This document shows positions 1 to 6,320 of a stretch of 6,320 nucleotides of DNA, piece by piece (positions within the stretch are counted from its first letter, which is position 1; every line of letters begins with the position of its first letter). Under the pieces are notes generated by a model, which had not been told where the DNA came from, made no database searches, and was given only the letters and a program-made list of their open reading frames with translations. A program made the position numbers and the translations under genes. This stretch comes from an uncultured Ruminococcus sp. (GTDB lineage Bacteria > Bacillota > Clostridia > Oscillospirales > Ruminococcaceae): positions 1 to 6,320 of the forward strand of contig USEH01000129.1 of the NCBI GenBank assembly GCA_900553675.1, given 5' to 3'.

Positions 1-656
1 TATTACTGGCTAAGTCCCGCATATTCCGCTGTCAGGGAGCTTATATGCAGCGGCGTTGCCGAGATAATTGCTAACTATAACGTTGATGGCATCCACATCG
101 ATGATTACTTCTATCCCACAACTGATAAATCCTTTGATAAGCTTGCTTTCCAGGTTTCCGGCAGGAGCGATTTGTACCAGTGGCGCCGCGATACCGTAAG
201 CCTGCTTGTAAGCGACATTTATTCCACCGTCAAATCCTGCAACCCAACCGTCGAGTTCGGCGTTTCACCGCAGGGAAATATCGACAACAACCTTAATAAG
301 CTTTATGCAGATGTTGAAAAATGGTGCTCCGTGCCCGGATATCTCGATTATATCACGCCACAGATATACTATGGCTATAAGGATAAGCTTCCGTTTGATT
401 CCACAGCCGAAGCATGGCAGTCGCTGGTTAAAAGTCCGCACGTAAAGCTTGTGTGCGGTATTGCAGCATATAAGGTTGGAATCAACGTTGAGTGGAGATG
501 CTTGCGCGGCAGACAAATTATATAAACAACCTTCCGGGATATTCCGGCTGCGCATACTACCGCTATAACTCGCTGTTTGCAGAAGGCACGGATGTGTCCT
601 CACTCATGACAAGTGAGAGAAATCAGCTTCAGCAAGCTATTGCAAATCTTGATTAG
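1..656 (+). pseudogene. GHL10/DUF187 family glycosyl hydrolase-like protein, 5' truncated by window, frameshifted near C-terminus
   Basis: This is the 3' part of a gene of the GHL10 family (B. subtilis YngK, E. coli DigH/YddW), TIM-barrel proteins linked to peptidoglycan glycan cleavage. The frame is open from base 1. Visible family marks are VDGIHIDDYFYP (codons about 82-117), with the paired acidic residues typical of the active site, WRRDTV (181-198), FGVSPQGN (258-281), YITPQIYYGY (349-378) and CGIAAYKVG (454-480). The frame then stops early at 523-525. The missing C-terminal end lies one frame back: MLARQT, GCAYYRYNSLF and so on, from about 498 to the stop at 654-656. One extra base after GTGG (493-495) would restore EWEMLARQ. 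The cause is either a real one-base deletion or a sequencing error. The start and any signal peptide lie outside the window. The family assignment is firm; exact substrate is inferred. It is probably cotranscribed with the amidase gene 37 bases downstream. Confidence 0.85.
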
Positions 657-693
657 TAATATACGAAAGGACCGCTTTTAGGCAAATACAATT

Positions 694-3621
694 ATGAAAA
701 GATTATTATGTTTTACGCTTGCAATTCTGATAATGTTTCTGACCGTCTCCGAAAGCGGTTCTTTCGCCGTACAGACCTTTGCAGAGGGAATCGAAGAAAA
801 CAGCAATGATGTCCCCACAGATGATGTCGGCATTCCGCCGGACAGCTATGATTACGCATATCCGGACATGATGAAGGCGACAAACATAACCATAGGTCTG
901 GATTTCTTCAAGGATATTAACCAGTCGGCAGAAACCACACAGAATGAAATAACCGAAATTATAGATAATCTCGAAAGCTACGGCTTGAATACAATAATCA
1001 TAAACACCAGCTATAACGGCGTTGTGTACTATGAAATCGGCGCAAAGATATATAAAAGCGGCTCTCCGCTCGATATGCTTATTGATGTTGCACGTCAGCA
1101 CAATTTCTTCGTTTATATATCCTTTGACCTTTCAGACGCTATAGCATCAAAGGGCATAGAGGAGCTTCGTGAAAAAATCGACTATCTTTCTCTCTGCGCT
1201 CATAAGCTTACAAACAAATATCGTATAGACGGCATTGTGCTTGAGGGATACTATGCCTCCAAGGGCTCCGATAGCTATTCCGATTACCTTTTAAACGGCT
1301 CAGGCATAGGCTTTGAAAACTGGCTTCGCGATAACAGCGGATATGTTTTCAGACTGGTAAGCAACGCTATCAGGTCTACAAGCAACACCGTCTCGGTTGG
1401 CATAGCTATCGAAAACGCATGGATGAACAAAAGAAACGACGAGCGCGGCTCTGACACAAAGGATGATTTCGAGGCTCTGGCAGACGGTTTTTCCGATACA
1501 AAGGCATATATAGAAAACGGCTATGCTGATTTTATGATAGTAACCTGTTTCGGCGGTCTTAAATCGGTAGAGCTGAATTTTGTCAGCATAGTTTCGTGGT
1601 GGAACTCGCTTGCCTCCGCCGCGGGAATCCCTATGTTTATAAGTCACGCCAACGAAAGAATAAGCAATTCCGATTCAAAATGGGCGGCAGATCAGATTCT
1701 AAAGCAGCTTGAAGAGTGCAAAAAGTATTCCTCCTATAAAGGCAGCGTTTTCCGCTCTTATGAATCCCTAAAGGAGAACACCGGAACCAGCACAGACGCT
1801 CTTGTAAAGTACTTCGACGGTCAGATCAACACCGATTCGCTCTATACCGAGCTTTCGATGGTTCTGCCCAAAAAGCAGACATATATAACCTACGAGCCGA
1901 CGGTTAAATTCCAGGGTTCGTTCGACGAAAACTTTGATATCTACTTCAATGGTGAAAAGATCAAGCTGAACGAAGCAGGCAACTTCTACTTTGAAGAGGA
2001 TCTCGACGTTGGTCTGAATACCTTTACCTTCAAAAACAAGGCAAAAACCGTAACCTATAAAATCACAAGGCGAGTTAAGGTCTTGCAGTCGGCAGAACCG
2101 GAGGAGGGCACCGAGCTCAGGGTTGAGGGAACTACAAGGATTTCAGTAAACGTTATAGCGTATTCCGGCTCTAAGGTGACGGCTACCTTAAACGGCGAAA
2201 CAATCAAGCTTACCGAAGGTGAAATCGCCTCCGACGAGCTTGACTCCAACACTAACTATGCCCGCTTCACCGGTCACTTCATCGCACCGGAAGGTATAGT
2301 CAACGAGGAACAGGACCTTGGCATCATCGAAATAAACGGCAACTATATGGACTTCTGCTTTGAAGATATGCAGAGCGCCCATGTAATAGTAAACGCCATT
2401 TCGCCCGCTCAGGAGCGCGCCGAGCTTCTTACTGTCAAAAACGACAATACCATAACCTACGATTATTACACCACTGACAATATAGCAACACCCGATATGC
2501 CAAGGCTTCCCGCCGGAACAGTGGATATAATTGTCAACGAAGCCACCTACAGCGTAACCTCCGACGGTGTAAGCCAGACTATCAAGTACTATCTTACCGC
2601 CTCCGGAAAGCGAATCAAGGCTTCCGACTGCTCAACCTCAAGCGGCTACACCATTATCGACAATAACTGTACGATAACCAATACCTATATTGATTCTACA
2701 GATACGGTTCTTAACTTCAGTCTTGGATATCAAACGCCGTTCAGCATATCCTTCTCGCCGCTGAAATACAGCTCCACAAGCGGATTGAGCTACTATATCA
2801 ACAGCTTCGAGCCGGAGTATGTCCTTATAACCTTTGATTATGTCAGCTCGGGCGGAGGATATCCGCAGTTCTCGCCGGATTCGATGTTCAGCAGCGGTGA
2901 ATGGACGACCGTAAACGAAAACGGTGAAAGCAAGGCTCAGCTTAAGCTAAGGCTGCGCAAAAAAGGAATATTCGCCGGTTACAGCTCCAGCTACGATGGC
3001 GCAGGAAATCTGACCATACGCTTCAACGGCTACCGTTCAAGCATATATGGAGCATCAATAGTTATCGACCCGGGACACGGCTATAACAAGAGTTCCTCTG
3101 TTTTAGACCCCGGCGCGGTAGGTCATGTTTTGGAGCAGGAAATCAATATCGCAATTGCAAGAAAGCTGACCCAAAAGCTTCAGGAAGCAGGCGCAAACGT
3201 CCATATGCTCCAAACCGATACCACCTATATCAATCTGTATGAGCGTTCAAACTACGCCCGCAGGTACAATCCTGATATGTTCATCTCGATCCACTGCAAC
3301 AGCGTTACCAAGGGCGAAGGAGTCAGGGGAGTTGAAGCTTACTACTTCACGCCGTTCTCACAGCCGCTTGCAGCTCTTGTAACAAAGCGGATGGCAAACT
3401 ACTATGAAAACCATGTCTATGACGACGGCAAGAATCGCGACAGGGGAGCCAAGTATAACTATTTCGCTGTAACTCTTGAGCAGGAATTTCCGTCGATACT
3501 GGTTGAGTGCGGATTCATAACCGACTATAAGGAGGCTATGGCACTAAATTCGTCAAGCGTCCAAAGCGGTCTTGCAGACGCTATCGTCCGTGCAGTTGAG
3601 GACTATTTCGATAGGTATTAA
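694..3621 (+). CDS. Secreted N-acetylmuramoyl-L-alanine amidase (Amidase_3) fused to a degenerate GHL10-like barrel
   Basis: A 975-residue exported protein predicted to cut the bond between N-acetylmuramic acid and L-alanine in peptidoglycan. Residues 1-30 form a signal peptide (KR, hydrophobic core 4-18, likely cleavage after SFA or TFA; no lipobox). Residues about 63-375 are a divergent GHL10-like barrel: IDGIVLEGYY (178-187) stands where the upstream gene has VDGIHIDDYF, and GSVFRSYESL (350-359) matches its GCAYYRYNSL. Residues 396-464 and about 470-567 look like Ig-type beta modules, 573-655 is SH3-like (LPAGTVDIIV, then YYLTASGKRI), and 664-780 resembles an AMIN-like beta domain. Residues 788-975 are Amidase_3, with probable zinc ligands H795 (DPGHG), E814 (LEQEIN) and H867 (SIHCNS) and catalytic E938 (VECGF). 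The ATG at 694 is chosen because it gives a clean signal peptide; its ribosome site is weak (AGG at 680-682). The amidase call is strong; the middle domains are assigned by pattern only. Confidence 0.9.
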   Translation: MKRLLCFTLAILIMFLTVSESGSFAVQTFAEGIEENSNDVPTDDVGIPPDSYDYAYPDMMKATNITIGLDFFKDINQSAETTQNEITEIIDNLESYGLNTIIINTSYNGVVYYEIGAKIYKSGSPLDMLIDVARQHNFFVYISFDLSDAIASKGIEELREKIDYLSLCAHKLTNKYRIDGIVLEGYYASKGSDSYSDYLLNGSGIGFENWLRDNSGYVFRLVSNAIRSTSNTVSVGIAIENAWMNKRNDERGSDTKDDFEALADGFSDTKAYIENGYADFMIVTCFGGLKSVELNFVSIVSWWNSLASAAGIPMFISHANERISNSDSKWAADQILKQLEECKKYSSYKGSVFRSYESLKENTGTSTDALVKYFDGQINTDSLYTELSMVLPKKQTYITYEPTVKFQGSFDENFDIYFNGEKIKLNEAGNFYFEEDLDVGLNTFTFKNKAKTVTYKITRRVKVLQSAEPEEGTELRVEGTTRISVNVIAYSGSKVTATLNGETIKLTEGEIASDELDSNTNYARFTGHFIAPEGIVNEEQDLGIIEINGNYMDFCFEDMQSAHVIVNAISPAQERAELLTVKNDNTITYDYYTTDNIATPDMPRLPAGTVDIIVNEATYSVTSDGVSQTIKYYLTASGKRIKASDCSTSSGYTIIDNNCTITNTYIDSTDTVLNFSLGYQTPFSISFSPLKYSSTSGLSYYINSFEPEYVLITFDYVSSGGGYPQFSPDSMFSSGEWTTVNENGESKAQLKLRLRKKGIFAGYSSSYDGAGNLTIRFNGYRSSIYGASIVIDPGHGYNKSSSVLDPGAVGHVLEQEINIAIARKLTQKLQEAGANVHMLQTDTTYINLYERSNYARRYNPDMFISIHCNSVTKGEGVRGVEAYYFTPFSQPLAALVTKRMANYYENHVYDDGKNRDRGAKYNYFAVTLEQEFPSILVECGFITDYKEAMALNSSSVQSGLADAIVRAVEDYFDRY

Positions 3622-3740
3622 GCAAGCAGACAGTGTACAGATATCATTATATTTGTTTTTATGCATTAATAATGCCTCAGTTTTGGTTATTTATATCAAT
3701 AAATATCTGTAGTTTTAGCAAAAAAGTTGCGTTTTACTAC
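3622..3740. other. AT-rich intergenic gap between the amidase gene and the nfnA promoter
   Basis: No open frame of note is present. The stretch is clearly richer in A and T than the flanking genes. It holds the weak inverted repeats listed separately. With the promoter that follows, it marks the likely boundary between the cell-wall transcript and the nfnAB-yajC transcript. Confidence 0.6.
3636..3716 (+). terminator. Weak candidate terminator: 9-base inverted repeat with long loop
   Basis: TACAGATAT (3636-3644) is the exact reverse complement of ATATCTGTA (3703-3711), followed by GTTTTA. The loop is 58 bases and contains a second small hairpin, GCATT-AAT-AATGC (3663-3675). The outer stem is AT-rich and the loop long, so this is not a convincing intrinsic terminator. 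It is listed because it is the only dyad of this length in the gap after the amidase gene. Confidence 0.2.
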
Positions 3741-3769
3741 TTGAAATTGATAAATCAGAGGTATATAAT
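3741..3769 (+). promoter_or_regulatory. Sigma-A (sigma-70) type promoter for nfnAB-yajC
   Basis: The -35 box TTGAAA (3741-3746) matches TTGACA at five of six bases. The -10 box TATAAT (3764-3769) is perfect, and the spacer is exactly 17 bases. Transcription would start near 3776, leaving a short leader of about 25 bases before the GTG at 3802. There is no room for a riboswitch or attenuator downstream of it. I see no clear operator dyad over the boxes. A strong housekeeping promoter suits a constitutively needed redox enzyme. Confidence 0.8.
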
Positions 3770-3789
3770 ATATTGAATAACAATTTAAT

Positions 3790-3797
3790 GGGAGGAA
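3790..3797 (+). promoter_or_regulatory. Ribosome binding site of nfnA, deciding the GTG start
   Basis: GGGAGGAA lies six bases (counted from the end of GGAGG) before the GTG at 3802. An ATG at 3788-3790 is out of frame and overlaps this site, so it is not the start. The spacing supports GTG 3802 as the initiation codon. Confidence 0.85.
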
Positions 3798-3801
3798 TAT
3801 T

Positions 3802-4650
3802 GTGTATAAAATTCTTGAAAAGCGTGAGCTTAACGAGCAGGTCACGCTTATGGTGATAGACGCTCCGCTGATAGCTAAAAAAGCAAAGGCGGGTCAGTTT
3901 ATTATTTTCAGAACCGACGAGCTTGGTGAAAGAGTCCCGCTCACCATTGCCGACTACGACGGTGAAAAGGGTACAATAACCATCATATTCCAGAAGGTCG
4001 GAAAGTCCACAATGCAGTTAGGACTTATGGAGGAGGGCGATTTCATTTTAAACGTCGTCGGTCCTTTGGGAACTCCAACTCATTTCGGTGAGGGAATAAA
4101 ACGCGCCTGCGTTATCGGCGGTGGCGTTGGGTGTGCTATAGCTTATCCTCAGGCAAAGGCTTTGCACAAAATGGGAGTTGAGGTTGATACCATTGCAGGC
4201 TTCAGAAGTAAGGATATAGTTATCCTTGAAGACGAAATGAAAGCCGTATCCGACAATCTTTATATCACTACCGACGACGGTACATACGGTACCAGGGGCT
4301 TTGTTACAACAAAGCTTCAGGAGCTTATTGACAGCGGTAGAAATTATGATGTTGTTATAGCGATAGGTCCCGTTCCGATGATGAAGTTTGTCTGCGGCGT
4401 TACCCGTCCGTATAACATCAAAACCATAGTTTCGCTGAATCCTATTATGATAGACGGCACAGGAATGTGCGGCGGATGCAGAGTAACTGTCGGTGGCAAA
4501 ACCAAATACGCCTGCGTTGATGGTCCCGATTTCGACGGTTTTGAGGTCGATTTCGACGAGCTGATCAGAAGAAATTCTGCTTATCGCGCTCAGGAATCGG
4601 AAGGCAAATCTCACATATGCAGACTGACAGGAGGTGTTCGCCGTGGCTAA
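3802..4650 (+). CDS. nfnA: NfnA: NADH-dependent reduced ferredoxin:NADP+ oxidoreductase, small (alpha) subunit
   Basis: This 282-residue cytoplasmic flavoprotein resembles the dihydroorotate dehydrogenase electron-transfer subunit (PyrK) and archaeal SudB. With NfnB it forms the electron-bifurcating enzyme that couples NADH and reduced ferredoxin oxidation to formation of two NADPH. Residues 1-95 form the FAD-binding barrel, with RVPLTI (44-49) at the flavin site. The NAD(H)-binding fold follows with VIGGGVG (104-110) and AIGPVPMM (187-194). The C-terminal part binds a [2Fe-2S] cluster through C223, C226 and C238. D218 sits where PyrK has its first cysteine (D-x4-C-x2-C), which is the known Asp-ligand arrangement of this family. 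Length is normal. It starts at GTG behind a strong ribosome site and overlaps nfnB by 8 bases, which suggests translational coupling and 1:1 synthesis. PyrK is excluded by the Asp and by the nfnB neighbour. Confidence 0.95.
   Translation: MYKILEKRELNEQVTLMVIDAPLIAKKAKAGQFIIFRTDELGERVPLTIADYDGEKGTITIIFQKVGKSTMQLGLMEEGDFILNVVGPLGTPTHFGEGIKRACVIGGGVGCAIAYPQAKALHKMGVEVDTIAGFRSKDIVILEDEMKAVSDNLYITTDDGTYGTRGFVTTKLQELIDSGRNYDVVIAIGPVPMMKFVCGVTRPYNIKTIVSLNPIMIDGTGMCGGCRVTVGGKTKYACVDGPDFDGFEVDFDELIRRNSAYRAQESEGKSHICRLTGGVRRG
4629..4635 (+). promoter_or_regulatory. Ribosome binding site of nfnB, inside the end of nfnA
   Basis: AGGAGGT ends seven bases before the GTG at 4643, the ideal distance. A GTG at 4634 overlaps this site and cannot use it, and the ATG at 4652 is 16 bases away. 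The site therefore selects GTG 4643, giving the MANM N-terminus common in NfnB proteins. Confidence 0.85.
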
Positions 4651-6070
4651 TATGCAGCCAACTAAAACTCCAATATCCGAGCAGGACCCCAAGGTAAGGG
4701 CAAGAAACTTTAAAGAGGTTTGCGAGGGGTATACAGCAGAAGAAGCCATGAACGAGGCGCAAAGATGCCTTAACTGCAAGAATAAGCCCTGCGTAAGCGG
4801 TTGTCCCGTCGGAGTAAGAATACCGGACTTTATTGCAAAAGTTAAAGACGGCGAATTTGAAGAGGCTTACAAGATAATAACCGCAACCAACGGTCTTCCG
4901 GCTGTATGCGGAAGAGTATGCCCGCAGGAAAACCAGTGCGAGGGCAAATGCGTACGAGGAATAAAGGGCGAGCCGGTCGGAATCGGCAGACTTGAACGCT
5001 TCTGCGCAGACTATATGGCAAATAAGGAAATTGAGCTTGCCAAGGCTGAGCCGAACGGAATTAAGGTTGCTGTAATCGGCTCCGGTCCTTCCGGACTCAC
5101 CTGCGCGGCGGATCTGGCAAAGCTGGGCTACAGCGTTACAATTTTTGAAGCCTTCCACACAGCCGGCGGCGTTCTGATGTATGGTATCCCCGAATTCAGA
5201 CTTCCTAAGGCTACTGTTCAGCATGAAATAACCAATCTTAAAAAGCTCGGCGTTGAGATAACGACCGATATGGTAATAGGCAAGATTCTCTCGGTAGATG
5301 AGATAATGGATATGGGCTATAAAGCCGTATTTGTCGGCACCGGCGCAGGACTTCCTAACTTTATGGGAATCCCTGGCGAAGGGCTTGTAGGTGTGTTCTC
5401 GGCGAACGAGTATCTTACGAGAATAAATCTGATGAAGGCTTATCTTGACGAATACGATACCCCTGTAAAGCACTACAGCTCGGTTGCGGTAGTCGGCGGA
5501 GGAAACGTCGCTATGGACGCTGCAAGATGCGCGATGAGGCTTGGAGCAGAGCACGTTTATATCATCTACCGCCGTTCCGCCGAGAAGGTCTACATAGTCT
5601 ATCGCCGCGGCGAGGACGAGCTTCCCGCCCGTAAGGAGGAAGTCGAGCACGCCAAGGAAGAGGGAATCGAGTTTGTTTATCTTACCAATCCCGTTGAGAT
5701 TACAGGCGATGAAAACGGCTGTGTAAACGGAGTCAAGTGCCAGAAGATGGAGCTCGGAGAGCCCGGTGCCGACGGCAGACGTTCTGTCAAGGCGATTCCG
5801 GATTCCGAATATGTCATTCCGATAGATGCCTGCATTATGTCTATCGGAACATCTCCCAACCCTCTTATCAGAACGACTACCCCCGGACTTGAAACAAACC
5901 GCCGCGGCTGCTTCGTGGTTGATGAAGGTATGCTTACCACTAAGGAGGGCGTTTACGCCGGAGGAGACGCCGTAACCGGCGCGGCTACAGTTATATTGGC
6001 AATGGGTGCGGGTAAAACCGCGGCAAAATCCATAGATGAATACTTAAAAACGAAAGGAAAGGCAGAATAA
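4643..6070 (+). CDS. nfnB: NfnB: NADH-dependent reduced ferredoxin:NADP+ oxidoreductase, large (beta) subunit (GltA/GltD-like)
   Basis: This 475-residue subunit carries the bifurcating FAD, two [4Fe-4S] clusters and the NADP(H) site. The N-terminal cluster domain shows C42, C45, C50 and C54, then C89, C93, C99 and C103, with E96 and E100 nearby (a Glu ligand is reported in the family). The first Rossmann motif, VIGSGPSG (144-151), binds FAD. The second, VVGGGNVAMDAAR (283-295), binds NADP(H). VYAGGDAVTG (437-446) closes the flavin site. The NADP loop is odd: VYIIYRRSAEK (305-315) is followed directly by VYIVYRRGEDE (316-326), whereas relatives have one such element before LPAR. The GTG start at 4643 is set by AGGAGGT upstream. 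Database labels often read 'glutamate synthase small subunit', but the overlapping nfnA upstream, and no glutamate synthase large subunit among the genes visible here, favour Nfn. yajC follows with no gap. Confidence 0.94.
   Translation: MANMQPTKTPISEQDPKVRARNFKEVCEGYTAEEAMNEAQRCLNCKNKPCVSGCPVGVRIPDFIAKVKDGEFEEAYKIITATNGLPAVCGRVCPQENQCEGKCVRGIKGEPVGIGRLERFCADYMANKEIELAKAEPNGIKVAVIGSGPSGLTCAADLAKLGYSVTIFEAFHTAGGVLMYGIPEFRLPKATVQHEITNLKKLGVEITTDMVIGKILSVDEIMDMGYKAVFVGTGAGLPNFMGIPGEGLVGVFSANEYLTRINLMKAYLDEYDTPVKHYSSVAVVGGGNVAMDAARCAMRLGAEHVYIIYRRSAEKVYIVYRRGEDELPARKEEVEHAKEEGIEFVYLTNPVEITGDENGCVNGVKCQKMELGEPGADGRRSVKAIPDSEYVIPIDACIMSIGTSPNPLIRTTTPGLETNRRGCFVVDEGMLTTKEGVYAGGDAVTGAATVILAMGAGKTAAKSIDEYLKTKGKAE
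5555..5620 (+). repeat. Tandem 11-codon duplication inside nfnB (VYIxYRR element)
   Basis: Copy 1 is 5555-5587 and copy 2 is 5588-5620. The copies share 21 of 33 bases by direct count. Six of the first seven residues are identical, yet five of those six codons differ at the third base. Removing copy 1 restores the usual family spacing (GAEH-VYIVYRR-GEDELPAR) without breaking the frame. The repeat lies at the segment that contacts the 2'-phosphate of NADP in GltD-like enzymes. Confidence 0.75.
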
Positions 6071-6320
6071 ATGAATTTATCAGTTTTAGCTCAGGCAGCA
6101 ACACCTCAGCCCACCGGCGCATACGGATGGTCCACCATTATAATGATGGTTGTTTTACTTCTGGCATTCTACTTTATTCTTATCAGACCTCAGCGTAAAA
6201 AGGAAAAGAAAGACGCTGAGATGAGAAAGAACCTCCAGATAGGCGACGAGATTGTCACCGTCGGTGGAATAGTCGGAATAGTATGCAAGATCGAAGAAGA
6301 AACGCTTGTTATCGAGACAG
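6071..6320 (+). CDS. yajC: YajC, Sec translocase accessory membrane protein (3' end cut by window)
   Basis: The first 83 residues of a YajC family protein are visible. YajC is a small single-pass membrane protein that associates with SecDF and SecYEG in protein export. The short N-terminus MNLSVLAQAATPQP is followed by a membrane helix at about 20-38 (STIIMMVVLLLAFYFILI). The family signature RPQRKKEKK (39-47) then marks the cytoplasmic side, and LQIGDEIVTVGGIVGIV (55-71) begins the conserved beta domain. The ATG comes immediately after the nfnB stop. Its ribosome site AGGAAAGG (6055-6062) lies within the end of nfnB, eight bases from the start, so expression is likely tied to the nfn transcript. 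Family identity is clear; the link with nfnAB may be shared transcription only. Confidence 0.93.
   Translation, partial: MNLSVLAQAATPQPTGAYGWSTIIMMVVLLLAFYFILIRPQRKKEKKDAEMRKNLQIGDEIVTVGGIVGIVCKIEEETLVIET

Noticed and set aside
486..525. Programmed ribosomal frameshift in the GHL10 gene
   Set aside because: The shift would be -1, but there is no slippery heptamer in the overlap and no convincing downstream stem. A deletion or sequencing error is simpler.
3663..3675. GCATT-AAT-AATGC hairpin as a terminator of the amidase gene
   Set aside because: The stem is only five base pairs and it is followed by CTCAG rather than a T-run.
3718..3735. GCAA-AAAAG-TTGC hairpin followed by GTTTT as a terminator
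   Set aside because: A four-pair stem is too weak, and it abuts the -35 box of the nfnA promoter.
4634..4642. Upstream GTG at 4634 as the nfnB start
   Set aside because: It overlaps the AGGAGGT ribosome site. GTG 4643 has ideal spacing and gives the usual MANM N-terminus.
4048..4779. Minus-strand open frame of 243 codons over the nfnA/nfnB junction
   Set aside because: It is antisense to well-supported genes, shows no family motif, and looks like the same codon-bias shadow.
4565..5650. Long open frame of 361 codons on the minus strand
   Set aside because: It lies wholly opposite nfnA/nfnB, whose protein motifs are unmistakable, and its translation has no recognisable domain. It is a by-product of codon bias on the coding strand.

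Overview
The window looks like a chromosomal segment of a Gram-positive, anaerobic clostridial bacterium. An Oscillospiraceae/Ruminococcus-like gut Firmicute is my best guess. The basis is the anaerobe-type NfnAB pair, the large secreted amidase with no lipobox, strong GGAGG-type ribosome binding sites, moderate GC coding sequence and an AT-rich intergenic gap. All genes are on the + strand and the window is almost fully coding. No tRNA, rRNA, CRISPR array, insertion sequence or phage gene is visible.

Left part (1-3621), cell wall: the 3' end of a GHL10/DUF187 family glycosyl hydrolase-like gene (YngK/DigH type) carries a single-base frameshift near its C-terminus. It is followed 37 bases later by a 975-residue secreted protein. 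That protein joins a divergent copy of the same GHL10-like barrel, a run of beta-rich modules and a C-terminal zinc-dependent N-acetylmuramoyl-L-alanine amidase (Amidase_3). The amidase has its metal and catalytic residues; the barrel has lost the acidic motif of the family. The two genes probably form a peptidoglycan-remodelling cassette: the amidase strips peptides, and a GHL10 enzyme could then cut the bare glycan.

Middle (3622-3801): an AT-rich gap with a weak inverted repeat and a near-consensus sigma-A promoter (TTGAAA, 17-base spacer, TATAAT) just upstream of a GTG start.

Right part (3802-6320), redox and secretion: nfnA and nfnB overlap by 8 bases and encode the two subunits of the electron-bifurcating NADH-dependent ferredoxin:NADP+ oxidoreductase, which makes NADPH from NADH plus reduced ferredoxin. 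yajC, a membrane accessory of the Sec translocase, begins at the base after the nfnB stop and runs off the window. The three are probably one transcript.

I found no evidently new multi-gene system. The points most worth a second look are an 11-codon tandem duplication of the NADP-binding VYxxYRR element in nfnB, the degenerate barrel fused to the amidase, and the frameshift in the first gene.
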